Origin: Microbacterium maritypicum
GTDB lineage: Bacteria > Actinomycetota > Actinomycetes > Actinomycetales > Microbacteriaceae
Reading direction: 5' to 3'
Length of the DNA: 64,000 nucleotides
Assembly (NCBI RefSeq): GCF_041529975.1
Contig: NZ_CP168030.1
Coordinates: 434,001 to 498,000 of the forward strand
Shown here: piece after piece, positions 1 through 8,224 of the stretch
Layout: each line of letters opens with the position of its first letter
Numbering within the stretch: the first letter of the stretch is position 1
The notes under the pieces: generated by a model
The model's input: only the letters and a program-made list of their open reading frames with translations
Database searches by the model: none
Told to the model about the DNA's origin: nothing
Made by a program: the position numbers and the translations under genes

Positions 1-1304
1 GCCCGCACCGCGGAACCTGCGCCCTTGCGGATCTGCGTGCCGTCGGCGAGGTCGAGTCCCGACATGCGGGTCTGCGCGGTGAACGGCACGACGACGGCAT
101 CCTCCGGAGCGGTGACGCGGATGCCGCGGGCGGCGGCGAGCTCGACGATCGAGGCACCCTCCGGCGTGGGGTCTGCGAGCGACGACAGGGCCGCGACCCG
201 CAGCAGTTCGCCGGCGTCGATGCCCGGGAGGGGCAGGACCTCGTGCGCACGGCGGTTGCCGTAGGTGATGGTGCCGGTCTTGTCGAGCAGCAGCGTGGTG
301 ACGTCGCCCGCGGCCTCGACAGCGCGCCCCGACATGGCCAGCACGTTGCGCTGCACGAGCCGGTCCATCCCGGCGATGCCGATGGCCGAGAGCAGTGCGC
401 CGATGGTGGTCGGGATCAGGCAGACGAGCAGGGCGATGAGCACCGGGATGCTGACGGGCGATGCCGCGTAGGAGGCGATCGGGTTCAGGGCGAGCACCAC
501 GACCACGAAGATGATCGACAGGCTGGCGAGCAGGATGTTCAGGGCGATCTCGTTCGGGGTGCGCTGGCGGCTGGCGCCTTCGACGAGGGCGATCATCCGG
601 TCGACGAACGTCTCACCGGGCTTCGAGGTGATGCGCACCACGATCCGGTCGGACAGCACGCGGGTGCCGCCGGTGACGGCGCTGCGGTCGCCGCCCGACT
701 CGCGGATCACCGGGGCGCTCTCGCCCGTGATGGCCGACTCGTCGACGGTCGCGATGCCCGCGATGATGTCGCCGTCGCCGGGGATCAGCTCGCCGGCGGT
801 GACGATCACGACGTCGTCGCGCTGCAGTTCGGCGGACGAGACCTCCAGGGTCTCGGCACGTTCTGCGGCGGCATCCGAAGCCGCGTCGTATCCGACCACC
901 CTGCGGGCCATCGTGCTGGTGCGGGTCTTGCGCAGGCTCGCGGCCTGGGCCTTGCCACGGCCTTCGGCGACGGACTCGGCGACGTTCGCGAACAGCACCG
1001 TCAGCCAGAGCCACACCGCGATGCCCCAGGTGAACGGCGCGGGGACCGGGGTGCCGCCCGAGTCGGCGGGTCCGCCGAGGAACGGTTCGGCGATCGCCAG
1101 CACGGTCGCGAACGCGGCGCCCACCCAGACCAGCAGCATCACGGGGTTGCGGACGAGGGCTGCGGGGTTCAGCTTGCGCAGGGCGCCGGGCAGGGCCTCG
1201 ACGAGCTGTGACCAGCCGAAGGAACGCGTCGGCTGCGCGGGGGCGGATGCCGCAGCATCCTGCTGTTCAGAAGGGGATTCGGAAGGCGTGGTGATGAGAG
1301 TCAT
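1..1304 (-). CDS. kdpB: KdpB, K+-transporting P-type ATPase catalytic subunit (3' part outside window)
   Basis: Catalytic subunit of the KdpFABC high-affinity K+ pump in the cytoplasmic membrane; it hydrolyses ATP through a phospho-aspartate to drive uptake by KdpA. About 434 N-terminal residues are visible; the gene runs off the left edge, so the nucleotide-binding and C-terminal membrane parts are missing here. Seen: two early membrane segments, actuator-domain TGES at residues 193-196, and the phosphorylation motif DKTGT with Asp341. The ATG at 1304 follows the kdpA stop by 2 nt, so the genes are cotranscribed and probably translationally coupled. kdpC and possibly kdpDE are expected beyond the left edge (inference). 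Identity is secure. Confidence 0.97.
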   Translation of the reverse strand, partial: MTLITTPSESPSEQQDAAASAPAQPTRSFGWSQLVEALPGALRKLNPAALVRNPVMLLVWVGAAFATVLAIAEPFLGGPADSGGTPVPAPFTWGIAVWLWLTVLFANVAESVAEGRGKAQAASLRKTRTSTMARRVVGYDAASDAAAERAETLEVSSAELQRDDVVIVTAGELIPGDGDIIAGIATVDESAITGESAPVIRESGGDRSAVTGGTRVLSDRIVVRITSKPGETFVDRMIALVEGASRQRTPNEIALNILLASLSIIFVVVVLALNPIASYAASPVSIPVLIALLVCLIPTTIGALLSAIGIAGMDRLVQRNVLAMSGRAVEAAGDVTTLLLDKTGTITYGNRRAHEVLPLPGIDAGELLRVAALSSLADPTPEGASIVELAAARGIRVTAPEDAVVVPFTAQTRMSGLDLADGTQIRKGAGSAVR

Positions 1305-1306
1305 GG

Positions 1307-2986
1307 TCAGACGAGTCCTTCGGCGAGGGGTCCCAGTGCGAGCACGGGGAAGTAGGTGAGGGCGGTCACGACGACCGTCACGGTGAGGAGGAGGCCGACG
1401 AACTGCGGCCGGTGGGTGGGCAGCGTTCCCGAGGTGGCGGGCACACGCTCCTGCGCGGCGAACGAGCCGGCGAGGGCGAGCACGAGCACGATGGGGAGGA
1501 AGCGTCCGAGCAGCATCGCGATCCCGAGTGCGGTGTTGAACCACGGGGTGTTCGCGGTGAGTCCGGCGAAGGCGGAGCCGTTGTTGTTCGACGCCGAGGT
1601 GAACGCGTAGAGCACCTCGCTCATGCCGTGCACGCCCGGATTCAGGATGCTGGTGGACTCCACGTCTTCCCGGATGCCGGGGATCGCGAAGCTCAGCGCG
1701 GTGCCGCCGAGGACCAGTGCAGGGACGACGAGGATGTACAGGCTCGCGAGCTTGATCTCCCGCGGACCGATGCGCTTGCCGAGGTATTCGGGGGTGCGGC
1801 CGACGAGCAGCCCGCCGACGAACACGGCGATGATCGCGAGCACGAGCATGCCGTAGAGGCCCGAGCCGACGCCGCCGGGGGCGACCTCGCCGAGCATCAT
1901 GTTCAGCATCGGCATCATGCCGCCGAGCGCCGTGTACGAGTCGTGCATCGAGTTGACCGCACCGGTCGAGGTGAGCGTGCTCGCGCTGCCGAACAGCGTG
2001 GATCCGAGGATGCCGAAGCGCACCTCCTTGCCTTCCATCGCGGCGCCGGCTAGCTCGGGTGCGCTGCCGCGGCCGGCCAGTTCGAGCGCCGAGAGCGCGA
2101 AGGTCGAGATCAGGAAGATCGTGCCCATGACCGCGGCGATGGCGTAGCCCTGGCGGTGGTCGCCGACCATGCGGCCGAACGTGCGGGGGAGGGAGAACGG
2201 GATCACGAGGATCAGCAGCACCTCCAGCAGGTTCGTGAACCCGGTCGGGTTCTCGAACGGGTGCGCGGAGTTGGCGTTGAAGAAGCCGCCGCCGTTCGTG
2301 CCGAGGAGCTTGATCGCCTCCTGCGAGGCGACCGGTCCGCCCGGAATGGTCTGGGTTCCGCCCGACACGGTGGTCACGTCGGTGAAGCCGGCGAAGTTCT
2401 GGATCACGCCACCGGCGAGGAGCGCCACCGCACCGATCAGGGCGATCGGGAGGAGGATGCGGCCGAGACCGCGGACCAGGTCGACCCAGAAGTTGCCGAT
2501 GGTCGCCGAGCCCCGGCGTGCGAGGCCGCGGATCAGCGCGATCGCGATGGCGAGTCCGACCGCCGCGGAGACGAAGTTCTGCACCGTGAGGCCGGCGAGC
2601 TGCACGGTGTAGCCCACGGTCTGCTCGGGCGAGTACGACTGCCAGTTGGTGTTCGCGACGAAGGATGCCGCGGTGTTGAAAGCGAGCCCTTCGGGCACGG
2701 CCGGGAGACCGAGCGACTGCGGCAGGAACGCCTGCAGGCGCTGCAGCCCGTAGACGAGCAGCAGCCCGACGACCGAGAACGCGAGAACGCTGCGGGCATA
2801 GGCGCGCCAGGTCTGCTCGGACGACGAGTCGACGCCGATCAGCCGGTAGACGCCGCGCTCGACGCGCAGGTCCTTCGCCGAGGAGTACACCCGGGCGATG
2901 TAGTCGCCGAGGGGGCGGTAGACCAGAACGAGCACGACCACGACGGCCGTGAGCTGCAGGATGCCGAACCAGATCGCCGCACCCAT
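1307..2986 (-). CDS. kdpA: KdpA, K+-binding channel-like subunit of the Kdp ATPase
   Basis: KdpA is the integral membrane subunit that selects and conducts K+ in the KdpFABC pump. The 559-residue length is typical. Seen: about ten to twelve hydrophobic segments and selectivity-filter-like loops including [18 protein letters not shown] and the loop with [12 protein letters not shown], both hallmarks of the family (SKT superfamily). Its ATG overlaps the last base of the kdpF stop (TGATG), and kdpB starts 2 nt after its stop, so kdpF-A-B form one operon. It is transcribed from the promoter near 3165, which carries a direct-repeat regulator motif. Confidence 0.98.
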   Translation of the reverse strand: MGAAIWFGILQLTAVVVVLVLVYRPLGDYIARVYSSAKDLRVERGVYRLIGVDSSSEQTWRAYARSVLAFSVVGLLLVYGLQRLQAFLPQSLGLPAVPEGLAFNTAASFVANTNWQSYSPEQTVGYTVQLAGLTVQNFVSAAVGLAIAIALIRGLARRGSATIGNFWVDLVRGLGRILLPIALIGAVALLAGGVIQNFAGFTDVTTVSGGTQTIPGGPVASQEAIKLLGTNGGGFFNANSAHPFENPTGFTNLLEVLLILVIPFSLPRTFGRMVGDHRQGYAIAAVMGTIFLISTFALSALELAGRGSAPELAGAAMEGKEVRFGILGSTLFGSASTLTSTGAVNSMHDSYTALGGMMPMLNMMLGEVAPGGVGSGLYGMLVLAIIAVFVGGLLVGRTPEYLGKRIGPREIKLASLYILVVPALVLGGTALSFAIPGIREDVESTSILNPGVHGMSEVLYAFTSASNNNGSAFAGLTANTPWFNTALGIAMLLGRFLPIVLVLALAGSFAAQERVPATSGTLPTHRPQFVGLLLTVTVVVTALTYFPVLALGPLAEGLV

Positions 2987-3075
2987 CAGAATCGCTCCGG
3001 CGCGACGAGCGCGACGACGAGGTAGACGACGGCGGCGACGGCGAGGACGGCCGCGATGATCTCGAAGACGATCAT
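2986..3075 (-). CDS. kdpF: KdpF, small stabilising subunit of the Kdp ATPase
   Basis: A 29-residue single-span membrane peptide: one hydrophobic helix followed by the family's ending VALVAPERF. KdpF sits in the membrane and stabilises the KdpABC complex (known for the family). The ATG at 3075 lies in an ATGA overlap with the stop of the small ORF just upstream, and its TGA overlaps the kdpA start by one base. The tight spacing leaves no doubt it is part of the kdp operon. It is too short for automatic gene finders to call reliably. Confidence 0.93.
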   Translation of the reverse strand: MIVFEIIAAVLAVAAVVYLVVALVAPERF

Positions 3076-3155
3076 GCGCGGTCCACCGCCTTGGCGACCA
3101 GGGACACGAGGGCGAACAGCGCGAGAGTCAGCGCGATGTAGATGATGTCGAGCAC
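3072..3155 (-). CDS. 27-codon single-span membrane ORF leading the kdp operon
   Basis: GTG-started ORF of 27 codons that begins [19 protein letters not shown] and ends AKAVDRA. It is one predicted helix with a short positively charged tail, in layout a second KdpF-like micropeptide. It ends in an ATGA overlap with kdpF, strong evidence that it is translated as the first cistron. A -10-like TTGTAT (3163-3168 on the minus strand) ends 7 nt before the GTG with no clear Shine-Dalgarno, so the mRNA may be leaderless. From memory, similar small ORFs precede kdpF in other actinobacteria, but their function is unknown. It could be an extra Kdp subunit or a coupling leader peptide. Confidence 0.75.
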   Translation of the reverse strand: MLDIIYIALTLALFALVSLVAKAVDRA

Positions 3156-3162
3156 GGATCCG

Positions 3163-3213
3163 ATACAACTCCCGCGCGCGGGCGTATCCGTCGATCCTCA
3201 CGGTTCCCCTACG
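3163..3213 (-). promoter_or_regulatory. kdp promoter with probable KdpE-type direct-repeat box
   Basis: Read on the plus strand, CTCACG (3197-3202) and CCTACG (3208-3213) are spaced 11 bp apart, the phasing expected for an OmpR-family response-regulator dimer such as KdpE. The box ends 28 bp upstream of a -10-like TTGTAT (minus strand 3168-3163). The same motif, at the same distance from a -10, precedes the KimA-like K+ transporter gene at 10.3 kb. A perfect 12-bp palindrome CCCGCGCGCGGG lies between box and -10 (3171-3182). Naming KdpE as the binder is inference. Confidence 0.65.
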
Positions 3214-3302
3214 CCGCCACCGAGGATGCATGCGGGTTGCTCACACCCGGCTCAGCGGTTGGCCGTGTGGGTCTCGTCGGGATGCAACTGAGGACCTCCT
3301 GA

Positions 3303-3348
3303 GAGTGGGTATATTCTCGTTGATCAGAATATGCCCACTCTTTAGGGT
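3303..3348 (+). promoter_or_regulatory. PadR promoter with long operator dyad
   Basis: Inverted repeat with 15-bp arms GAGTGGGTATATTCT (3303-3317) and AGAATATGCCCACTC (3326-3340), one mismatch. The 8-bp centre contributes the -35 TTGATC (3320-3325). A 17-bp spacer leads to the -10 TAGGGT (3343-3348), which ends 7 nt before the padR ATG. A repressor on the dyad would cover the -35, so autorepression by the downstream PadR is the simple reading. Confidence 0.75.
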
Positions 3349-3355
3349 TGATGTC

Positions 3356-3685
3356 ATGAAGACACCGTCACCGTTGCAGTTCACGCTTCTCACTGCTCTC
3401 ACCGGTCGCACACTCCACGGATACGCACTCGTCGAGGAAGTCTCGACGCTCACGGGGCAACGGCCAGGTGTCGCGACCGTGTACGCCGCACTCGAGAAGC
3501 TCCTCGCACTCGGGTGGATCGCCCAGACGCAGGATGAAATCGTCGGCGGGAGGTTGAGACGGTACTACGCGATCTCTGAGACGGGGCTTCACGTTCTCGA
3601 TCTCGAGGCGAAGGCGCTCGCCCAACGGGCACGACGCGCACAGTTCAAACTGCAGCAGGTGCGGACCGCGGGAGCACAAGCATGA
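3356..3685 (+). CDS. PadR-family transcriptional regulator
   Basis: 109-residue winged-helix DNA-binding protein of the short PadR class. Seen: the PadR N-terminal fold with SPLQFTLLTAL, LHGYALVEEV, GVATVYAALEKLLALGWI and a wing ending RRYYAISETG, then a short C-terminal helix. The ATG at 3356 was chosen because a -10 ends 7 nt upstream and the protein then starts just before the PadR helix; an in-frame start at 3230 would run through the operator. Its stop overlaps the next gene (ATGA), a membrane protein it probably controls. The dyad at 3303-3340 is the likely autoregulatory operator. Confidence 0.88.
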   Translation: MKTPSPLQFTLLTALTGRTLHGYALVEEVSTLTGQRPGVATVYAALEKLLALGWIAQTQDEIVGGRLRRYYAISETGLHVLDLEAKALAQRARRAQFKLQQVRTAGAQA

Positions 3686-4431
3686 ACACCGATCCCCTGC
3701 GACGAAGCCTCGAAGCCTATCCGCGACGCTGGAGAGAAGTGAACGCTCACGTGCTCTTCGGAATGCTCGAAGAGGCTCGTGACGCCCACCCCGAACTCGT
3801 TCCCCTCGAAGCACGAACAGCTGCTCGAAAGGGGCTTGCAATGAGAATCACACAGGTGCTGCCTTGGGTGCTCGGGGCGATCAGTGTTGCCTCAGCTGCT
3901 GTCGCTATGACCATCGTGGCCGTCGCATTCACCGAGCAGAACGAAGCCCTCGTCCACGTGCTTTGTTTCTTCATCACCCCTCTCGCCAGTCTGTGGGCGA
4001 TCGTTGTGGGGCTGATATCCCGCCCCACAACGGTTCATCCTCGCTGGGGGGCGGCTGTACTGGGCAGCCTCGGGATTCTCGTCGCTGGGGGCGCACACGT
4101 CCTCTGGTACCTGGGCGTCGACACCGACATGACGAACCTCCCTCCCATATGGGGCGCGACCACCGCCACCGCGTTCATGCTTATCGGGATCGCACTCACC
4201 ATCTCCCTGTTCCCCGCGTTCGCCCGCGCGACCTCACGCACCGTGGCCGTCATCGCCACCGCTCTCGTAGCCGCCTCCGGCGCGATCACGACGATCGTAT
4301 TCTTGAGCCTGCCGTTCTCCGCGCCGATCATCGCCCTGACTGCGGTCGTCATCGTGCTGACCATTCGGCCCGGCCGCCAACGCACCGCATTGAACCCACC
4401 CGCAGCACCGTCTGAACGGCGCCGCCCCTAG
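3682..4431 (+). CDS. HAAS-like membrane protein partnered with PadR
   Basis: 249-residue protein: about 55 soluble N-terminal residues (short acidic/basic helices, RRSLEAYPRRWREVN) followed by six hydrophobic segments and a basic tail. This layout, a small helical domain before a membrane part encoded directly behind a PadR gene, matches the HAAS / DUF1700-type partners of PadR regulators (known pairing). ATGA overlap with padR implies coupled translation. Function is unproven; such proteins are thought to sense membrane or envelope stress. No enzymatic motif is visible. Confidence 0.6.
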   Translation: MNTDPLRRSLEAYPRRWREVNAHVLFGMLEEARDAHPELVPLEARTAARKGLAMRITQVLPWVLGAISVASAAVAMTIVAVAFTEQNEALVHVLCFFITPLASLWAIVVGLISRPTTVHPRWGAAVLGSLGILVAGGAHVLWYLGVDTDMTNLPPIWGATTATAFMLIGIALTISLFPAFARATSRTVAVIATALVAASGAITTIVFLSLPFSAPIIALTAVVIVLTIRPGRQRTALNPPAAPSERRRP

Positions 4432-4580
4432 CCCCCCGGTCCCTATCCTGCGGGGCGTGGACCCCTAGCCGCCTACTGACAAGACCTGCTCGGCAATAGG
4501 TGGATTGCGAACCCGTGGTGAGCGGGGAGAGGCTGGTGAGTCGGCCCGGATGACCGGGGTCGCGCGATTCGAAACCGGAG

Positions 4581-4785
4581 TTAGGGCGTCGCGAGCGAAT
4601 CCAGGAACGCGCGGGTCTGTGCCGCCAGTTCGGGCGACTGCGTGTGGTGGAGGTAGTGGCCGCCCTCGATCCCGACGACCTCGCCGCGGTCGACACTCGC
4701 TGCCTGGGCCTCGTGCAGCTCCCGCCAGCCGGAGGCCTCGGGTCACGGCAGCTCGGCGTCGGCGCGGCCTGGCAGGATGTCGAGC
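4581..4785 (-). pseudogene. Remnant of an alpha/beta hydrolase (C-terminal end)
   Basis: On the minus strand a frame ending TAA at 4581 reads ...SGWRELHEAQAAS, then GGHYLHHTQSPELAAQ and FLDSL. This is the C-terminal end of an alpha/beta hydrolase with its catalytic His in GGHYLHH. An in-frame TGA at 4743-4745 interrupts it, and the upstream two thirds of such an enzyme are absent: the intact gene 4786-5235 on the other strand occupies that space. I read it as a decayed, truncated gene. It explains most of the otherwise gene-free stretch 4432-4785. Confidence 0.6.
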
Positions 4786-5235
4786 ATGAGTGTGATCTAC
4801 GACTACTTCTCCGCCGCATCCGACGAAGAGGCCGTGCGGGTCCTCGACGTGGAGGCCGGGCCGACCGCGACGGACTCCGGTTTCGACGCCGGCACGCTCG
4901 GCGGCATCGATCCCGTCGTGCAGCTCGGCACGCTCGAGGCGCTGCTCACGGGCGCCCCGTACGACGACGTGACCGAAGACCCGCGTGCCGGACACAACCT
5001 CGCGATGAGCGAAGACTACGACCGGATCATCATCACGGTGACGGATGCTCTGGCATCTGCGCTCGCCGCAGCCGACGACGCGCGCCTGGCCGAGGTGGCC
5101 GAGCCGTGGTCGCAGACCGAGGAGCTCGAGGGTGCGGATCCGGCGCAGTTGGCTGCGTTCGCGCGCGACCTCGCCGCTCTCGCGCGTCGCGCCGCCGCAT
5201 CCGGCCACCACGTGTACTGCTGGGCCTGCATCTAG
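4786..5235 (+). CDS. Conserved hypothetical protein, possibly DUF1877-like
   Basis: 149-residue acidic soluble protein starting MSVIYDYFSAASDEEAVRVL. A Shine-Dalgarno AGGA (4774-4777) sits 8 nt before this ATG; an ATG nine bases upstream is in frame but badly placed. It has an alpha-helical look, with GGIDPVVQLGTLEALLTG and a closing HHVYCWACI. The opening and the middle resemble DUF1877 (YfbM-like) proteins of unknown function, but I cannot confirm this. No signal peptide or membrane span. It abuts the hydrolase remnant and converges on the PaiB-like gene. Confidence 0.7.
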   Translation: MSVIYDYFSAASDEEAVRVLDVEAGPTATDSGFDAGTLGGIDPVVQLGTLEALLTGAPYDDVTEDPRAGHNLAMSEDYDRIIITVTDALASALAAADDARLAEVAEPWSQTEELEGADPAQLAAFARDLAALARRAAASGHHVYCWACI

Positions 5236-5242
5236 AGGCCGA

Positions 5243-5851
5243 TCACGGTCGCACCCCGTCGACCCGCCGCATCTCCGACGCGAGCGCGCTGTTCGTCTCG
5301 GCGAACCGCGCGGTGATGTTCTCGCGCACCTCGGGCGGCTTGTTCTGGCTGAGCTTGGCGCGCGCATCGAAGCGGGCGACGCGCATCCGCAGGCCGACCG
5401 TGCCCTTCGCCGCTCGGCGAGTGCCCGGCTCGTCCTCCGACAGATGCCGACCGTGGTCCTGCCCGTTCTCGAAGTGGTCGGTCAACTGCGTGAGCATGGC
5501 GTAGTTCTCCTCCTCGCTGAGGATCTCGGGGGTGCCGTAGAGGTGCGCGGTCACGTGGTTCCACGTGGGGACCAGGTCGCCCGGCGGATACAGGCTCGGT
5601 GAGACGTAATCGTGCGGCCCCTGGATGATCACGAGAACCTCGTGCCGACCGAGTTCGTGGAGCTCATCGTCGGGCCGTCCGAAGTGGCTGGCGATCACGA
5701 TGCCCTCCTCGTCCTCGATGAGCAGCGCAGGGTAGTGCGAGGCGACGAGTCCGGTGCTCGCCGGGGAGACGAACGTCGCCCACGGGTTGCCGCGGATGAG
5801 GCGCTTGACCTCGTCGGGGTCAGTCATCAGGTAGCGGGGTGTGTGGCGCAT
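5243..5851 (-). CDS. PaiB-like FMN-binding protein
   Basis: 202-residue protein of the PaiB / FMN-binding negative transcriptional regulator family, a split-barrel flavin-binding fold related to pyridoxamine 5'-phosphate oxidase. Seen: MRHTPRYLMTDPDEV at the N-terminus, SHYPALLIEDEEGIVIASH, VIIQGPHDYVSPSLYP, TWNHVTAHLYGTPEI and the C-terminal LSQNKPPEVRENI, all family-typical. The original Bacillus PaiB affects protease and sporulation genes, but most homologues are uncharacterised. The ATG at 5851 overlaps the stop of the EamA gene by one base (TGATG), so the two are one operon. Confidence 0.9.
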   Translation of the reverse strand: MRHTPRYLMTDPDEVKRLIRGNPWATFVSPASTGLVASHYPALLIEDEEGIVIASHFGRPDDELHELGRHEVLVIIQGPHDYVSPSLYPPGDLVPTWNHVTAHLYGTPEILSEEENYAMLTQLTDHFENGQDHGRHLSEDEPGTRRAAKGTVGLRMRVARFDARAKLSQNKPPEVRENITARFAETNSALASEMRRVDGVRP

Positions 5852-6804
5852 CAGGACTCCTCTTCTCGGGGCGGCCGGTCGGTTCGGGGGCGGTCTTTCA
5901 GGCGCGTGCGCACCGCGAGCGCGGCGCAGGCGATGACGGCGAGACCTCCGACGGCGGTGGCCCAGCCGATCGGCTCGTGCAGCAGGAGGGCGGCCCACGC
6001 GATGCTCATCACGGGCTGGACGAGCTGGATCTGGCTCACCTGCGCCATCGGTCCGATCGCGAGTCCGCGGTACCAGGCGAAGAATCCGAGGAACATGCTC
6101 ACCGCGGCAAGGTAGGCGAATGCGAGCCATTGCACGGGGCTCGCTGCGGGTGGCTGCTGGATCGCCGACACCACGGTGAGGACGACCATGAGGGGAGCGG
6201 CGACGATGAGTGCCCACGACACCGTCTGCCAGGAGCCGAGCTCGCGGGCGAGCAGACCGCCTTCCGCGTAGCCGATCGCCGCGGCCAACACGGCACCGAA
6301 CAGCAGCAGGTCGGCAGCGGTGAGGGAGCCGAGTCCGCCGTTCTGCAGGGCGGCGAACACGACGGCGGCGACCGCGCCGACGATCGCGAAGACCCAGAAG
6401 GAGCGGTTCGGGCGCTCGCCGGTGCGGACCACCACGGCGACGGCGGTCGCGGCGGGCAGCAGGCCGACCACGACGGCGCCGTGACTGGCGGGGGTCGTGG
6501 TCATCGCGAAGGAGGTGAGCAGCGGGAATCCGGCCACGACTCCGCCGGCGACGATGGCCAATCGCCACCACTGCACTCGCGTCGGGATGCGCTGCCGTGT
6601 CGCGGCCAGGGCGATTCCGGCGAGGAGGGCGGCGACGACCGCGCGCCCTGCGCCGATGAACAGCGGGGAGAGGCCGTCGACGGCGATCCGTGTGAACGGG
6701 AGGGTGAACGAGAAGGCGGTGACGCCGAGTAGCCCCCACCAGAGGCCGGCGTGCGTCGATAGCACTGTCGATCGCGGAGCGATAACGCTACTCTCTAATT
6801 TCAT
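5851..6804 (-). CDS. EamA/DMT-family transporter
   Basis: 317-residue integral membrane protein with about ten hydrophobic segments in two EamA repeats (first helix GLWWGLLGVTAFSFTLPFTR; second half begins LLLFGAVLAAAIGY), typical of drug/metabolite exporters. Substrate is not predictable. The ATG at 6804 overlaps the start codon of the divergent MocR gene (CATG). A GTG at 6765 is an alternative start that would leave an intergenic region. TATCCT (minus strand, 6815-6810) ends 5 nt before the ATG and could be a leaderless -10. Forms an operon with the PaiB-like gene. Confidence 0.88.
   Translation of the reverse strand: MKLESSVIAPRSTVLSTHAGLWWGLLGVTAFSFTLPFTRIAVDGLSPLFIGAGRAVVAALLAGIALAATRQRIPTRVQWWRLAIVAGGVVAGFPLLTSFAMTTTPASHGAVVVGLLPAATAVAVVVRTGERPNRSFWVFAIVGAVAAVVFAALQNGGLGSLTAADLLLFGAVLAAAIGYAEGGLLARELGSWQTVSWALIVAAPLMVVLTVVSAIQQPPAASPVQWLAFAYLAAVSMFLGFFAWYRGLAIGPMAQVSQIQLVQPVMSIAWAALLLHEPIGWATAVGGLAVIACAALAVRTRLKDRPRTDRPPREEES
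6757..6794 (+). promoter_or_regulatory. Putative promoter/operator of the MocR gene
   Basis: Two direct repeats, CGATAGCACT (6757-6766) and CGATAACGCT (6780-6789), match at 8 of 10 positions and lie 23 bp apart; MocR regulators commonly bind direct repeats. TACTCT (6789-6794) ends 8 nt before the ATG at 6803 and could be the -10 of a leaderless transcript. The whole stretch lies inside the 5' end of the EamA gene if that gene starts at 6804. Confidence 0.35.
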
Positions 6805-8209
6805 GAGTCAGGATAGCAGTGACCGGATCGTCGCCGGTGTCCGCGCATGGGTCGCCTCGGCATCTCCGGGGGCGCGCGTGCCGTCGAACCGGGCGCTCAT
6901 GGCGGAGTACGGGGCGAGCCCGGTGACCGTGCAGAAGGCGATGCAGCAGCTCGTCCGGCTCGGGCTGGTGGAGTCGCGTCCGGGCGCCGGCACGTTCGTC
7001 CGCGCGATCCGCCCCGCCCGCTCAGCCGACTACGGCTGGCAGACCGCAGCGCTCGGCACCGCGCCCGCCGGACTCGCGGGCCTGTCGTCCACGCAGCGCA
7101 CAGTGTCCCCGGAGGCGATCGGGCTCCACTCCGGCTACCCCGCGGTCGAGCTGCTGCCGGAGCGGCTCGTACGGCAGGCGCTCGTGCGTGCCGCACGCAC
7201 CGATGCGGCGCTGACCCGCTCGCCCGCCGCGGGGCTGCCGGAGCTGCAGGCCTGGTTCGCCGGAGAGCTCGCCGCCACCGCACCCGCCGGCGTCACACCC
7301 GCATCGGCGCGCGATGCTCTCGTCATCTCAGGCAGTCAGAGCGGGCTGAGCTCGATCTTCCGTGCGGTCGTGGGCCCTGGGCAGCCGCTGCTCGTCGAGT
7401 CGCCCACCTACTGGGGCGCGCTGCTCGCCGCCGCGCAGGCGGGTGTCGTGCTGGTGCCGATCCCCTCCGGCCCCCAGGGCCCCGATCCGGATGACGTGGA
7501 ACGGGCGTTCGCGCAGACGGGGGCCCGAGCGTTCTACGCGCAGCCGACGTTCGCGAACCCGACCGGTGCCCAGTGGCCGGTCGCGAACGGGGAGGCCGTG
7601 CTCGAGACCGTGCGCCGGCACGGGGCTTTCCTGATCGAGGACGACTGGGCGCACGACCTGGGGATCGATGCCGAGCCGCGGCCGGTCGCCGCCTCCGACG
7701 ATGACGGTCATGTCGTGTACCTGCGCTCACTCACCAAGAGCGCTTCGCCCGCCCTGCGCGTCGCGGCCGTGATCGCCCGGGGGCCTGCGCGAGAGCGGAT
7801 CCTGGCCGACCGCGCGGCGGAGTCCATGTACGTGAGCGGGCTGCTGCAGGCCGCCGCGCTCGACGTGGTCACGCAGCCGGCATGGCGCACGCACCTGCGC
7901 GGGTTCCGCGAGCACCTGCGCGCGCGCCGCGACCTGCTGGTCTCGAGCCTGGCCGAGCACGCCCCGTCGGCGCAGGTCGAGGGCATCCCGGCAGGGGGCC
8001 TGAACCTGTGGGTGCGGCTCCCCGAAGGGACGGATGTCGTGCAGGTCGTCCGCGACTGCGAGGTGCGGGGCGTGATCATCGCCCCCGGGTCCGAGTGGTT
8101 CCCGGCGGAGCCCTCGGGCTCGTACGTGCGGCTCAACTACGCGAATGCCGACCCCGGCCGCTTCGCCGAGGCCGCCGGCATCCTCGGTTCGGTGCTCGCC
8201 GGGGCGTGA
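6803..8209 (+). CDS. MocR/PdxR-type regulator (GntR winged helix fused to aminotransferase-like domain)
   Basis: 468-residue protein. Residues 1-70: GntR winged helix (PSNRALMAEYGASPVTVQKAMQQL, LVESRPGAGTFV). Residues about 95-468: fold-type I aminotransferase-like domain with FANPTGAQWPV, the Asp region LIEDDWAHDLG, and YLRSLTKSASPALRVA, whose Lys would carry pyridoxal phosphate. MocR proteins use PLP or an amino-acid adduct as effector. The likely target is the divergent EamA exporter, whose start codon overlaps its own. The much longer frame upstream of 6803 runs antisense through the transporter gene, so I reject it. Confidence 0.92.
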   Translation: MSQDSSDRIVAGVRAWVASASPGARVPSNRALMAEYGASPVTVQKAMQQLVRLGLVESRPGAGTFVRAIRPARSADYGWQTAALGTAPAGLAGLSSTQRTVSPEAIGLHSGYPAVELLPERLVRQALVRAARTDAALTRSPAAGLPELQAWFAGELAATAPAGVTPASARDALVISGSQSGLSSIFRAVVGPGQPLLVESPTYWGALLAAAQAGVVLVPIPSGPQGPDPDDVERAFAQTGARAFYAQPTFANPTGAQWPVANGEAVLETVRRHGAFLIEDDWAHDLGIDAEPRPVAASDDDGHVVYLRSLTKSASPALRVAAVIARGPARERILADRAAESMYVSGLLQAAALDVVTQPAWRTHLRGFREHLRARRDLLVSSLAEHAPSAQVEGIPAGGLNLWVRLPEGTDVVQVVRDCEVRGVIIAPGSEWFPAEPSGSYVRLNYANADPGRFAEAAGILGSVLAGA

Positions 8210-8224
8210 CGAAAGCCGCGGCGA

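Noticed and set aside
243..1211. Plus-strand frame of 322 codons opposite kdpB
   Set aside because: It is antisense to KdpB, whose DKTGT and TGES motifs are plainly readable on the minus strand.
4561..4582. GATTCGAA segment resembling a tRNA T-loop
   Set aside because: No acceptor or anticodon stem can be folded around it; it lies at the end of the hydrolase remnant.
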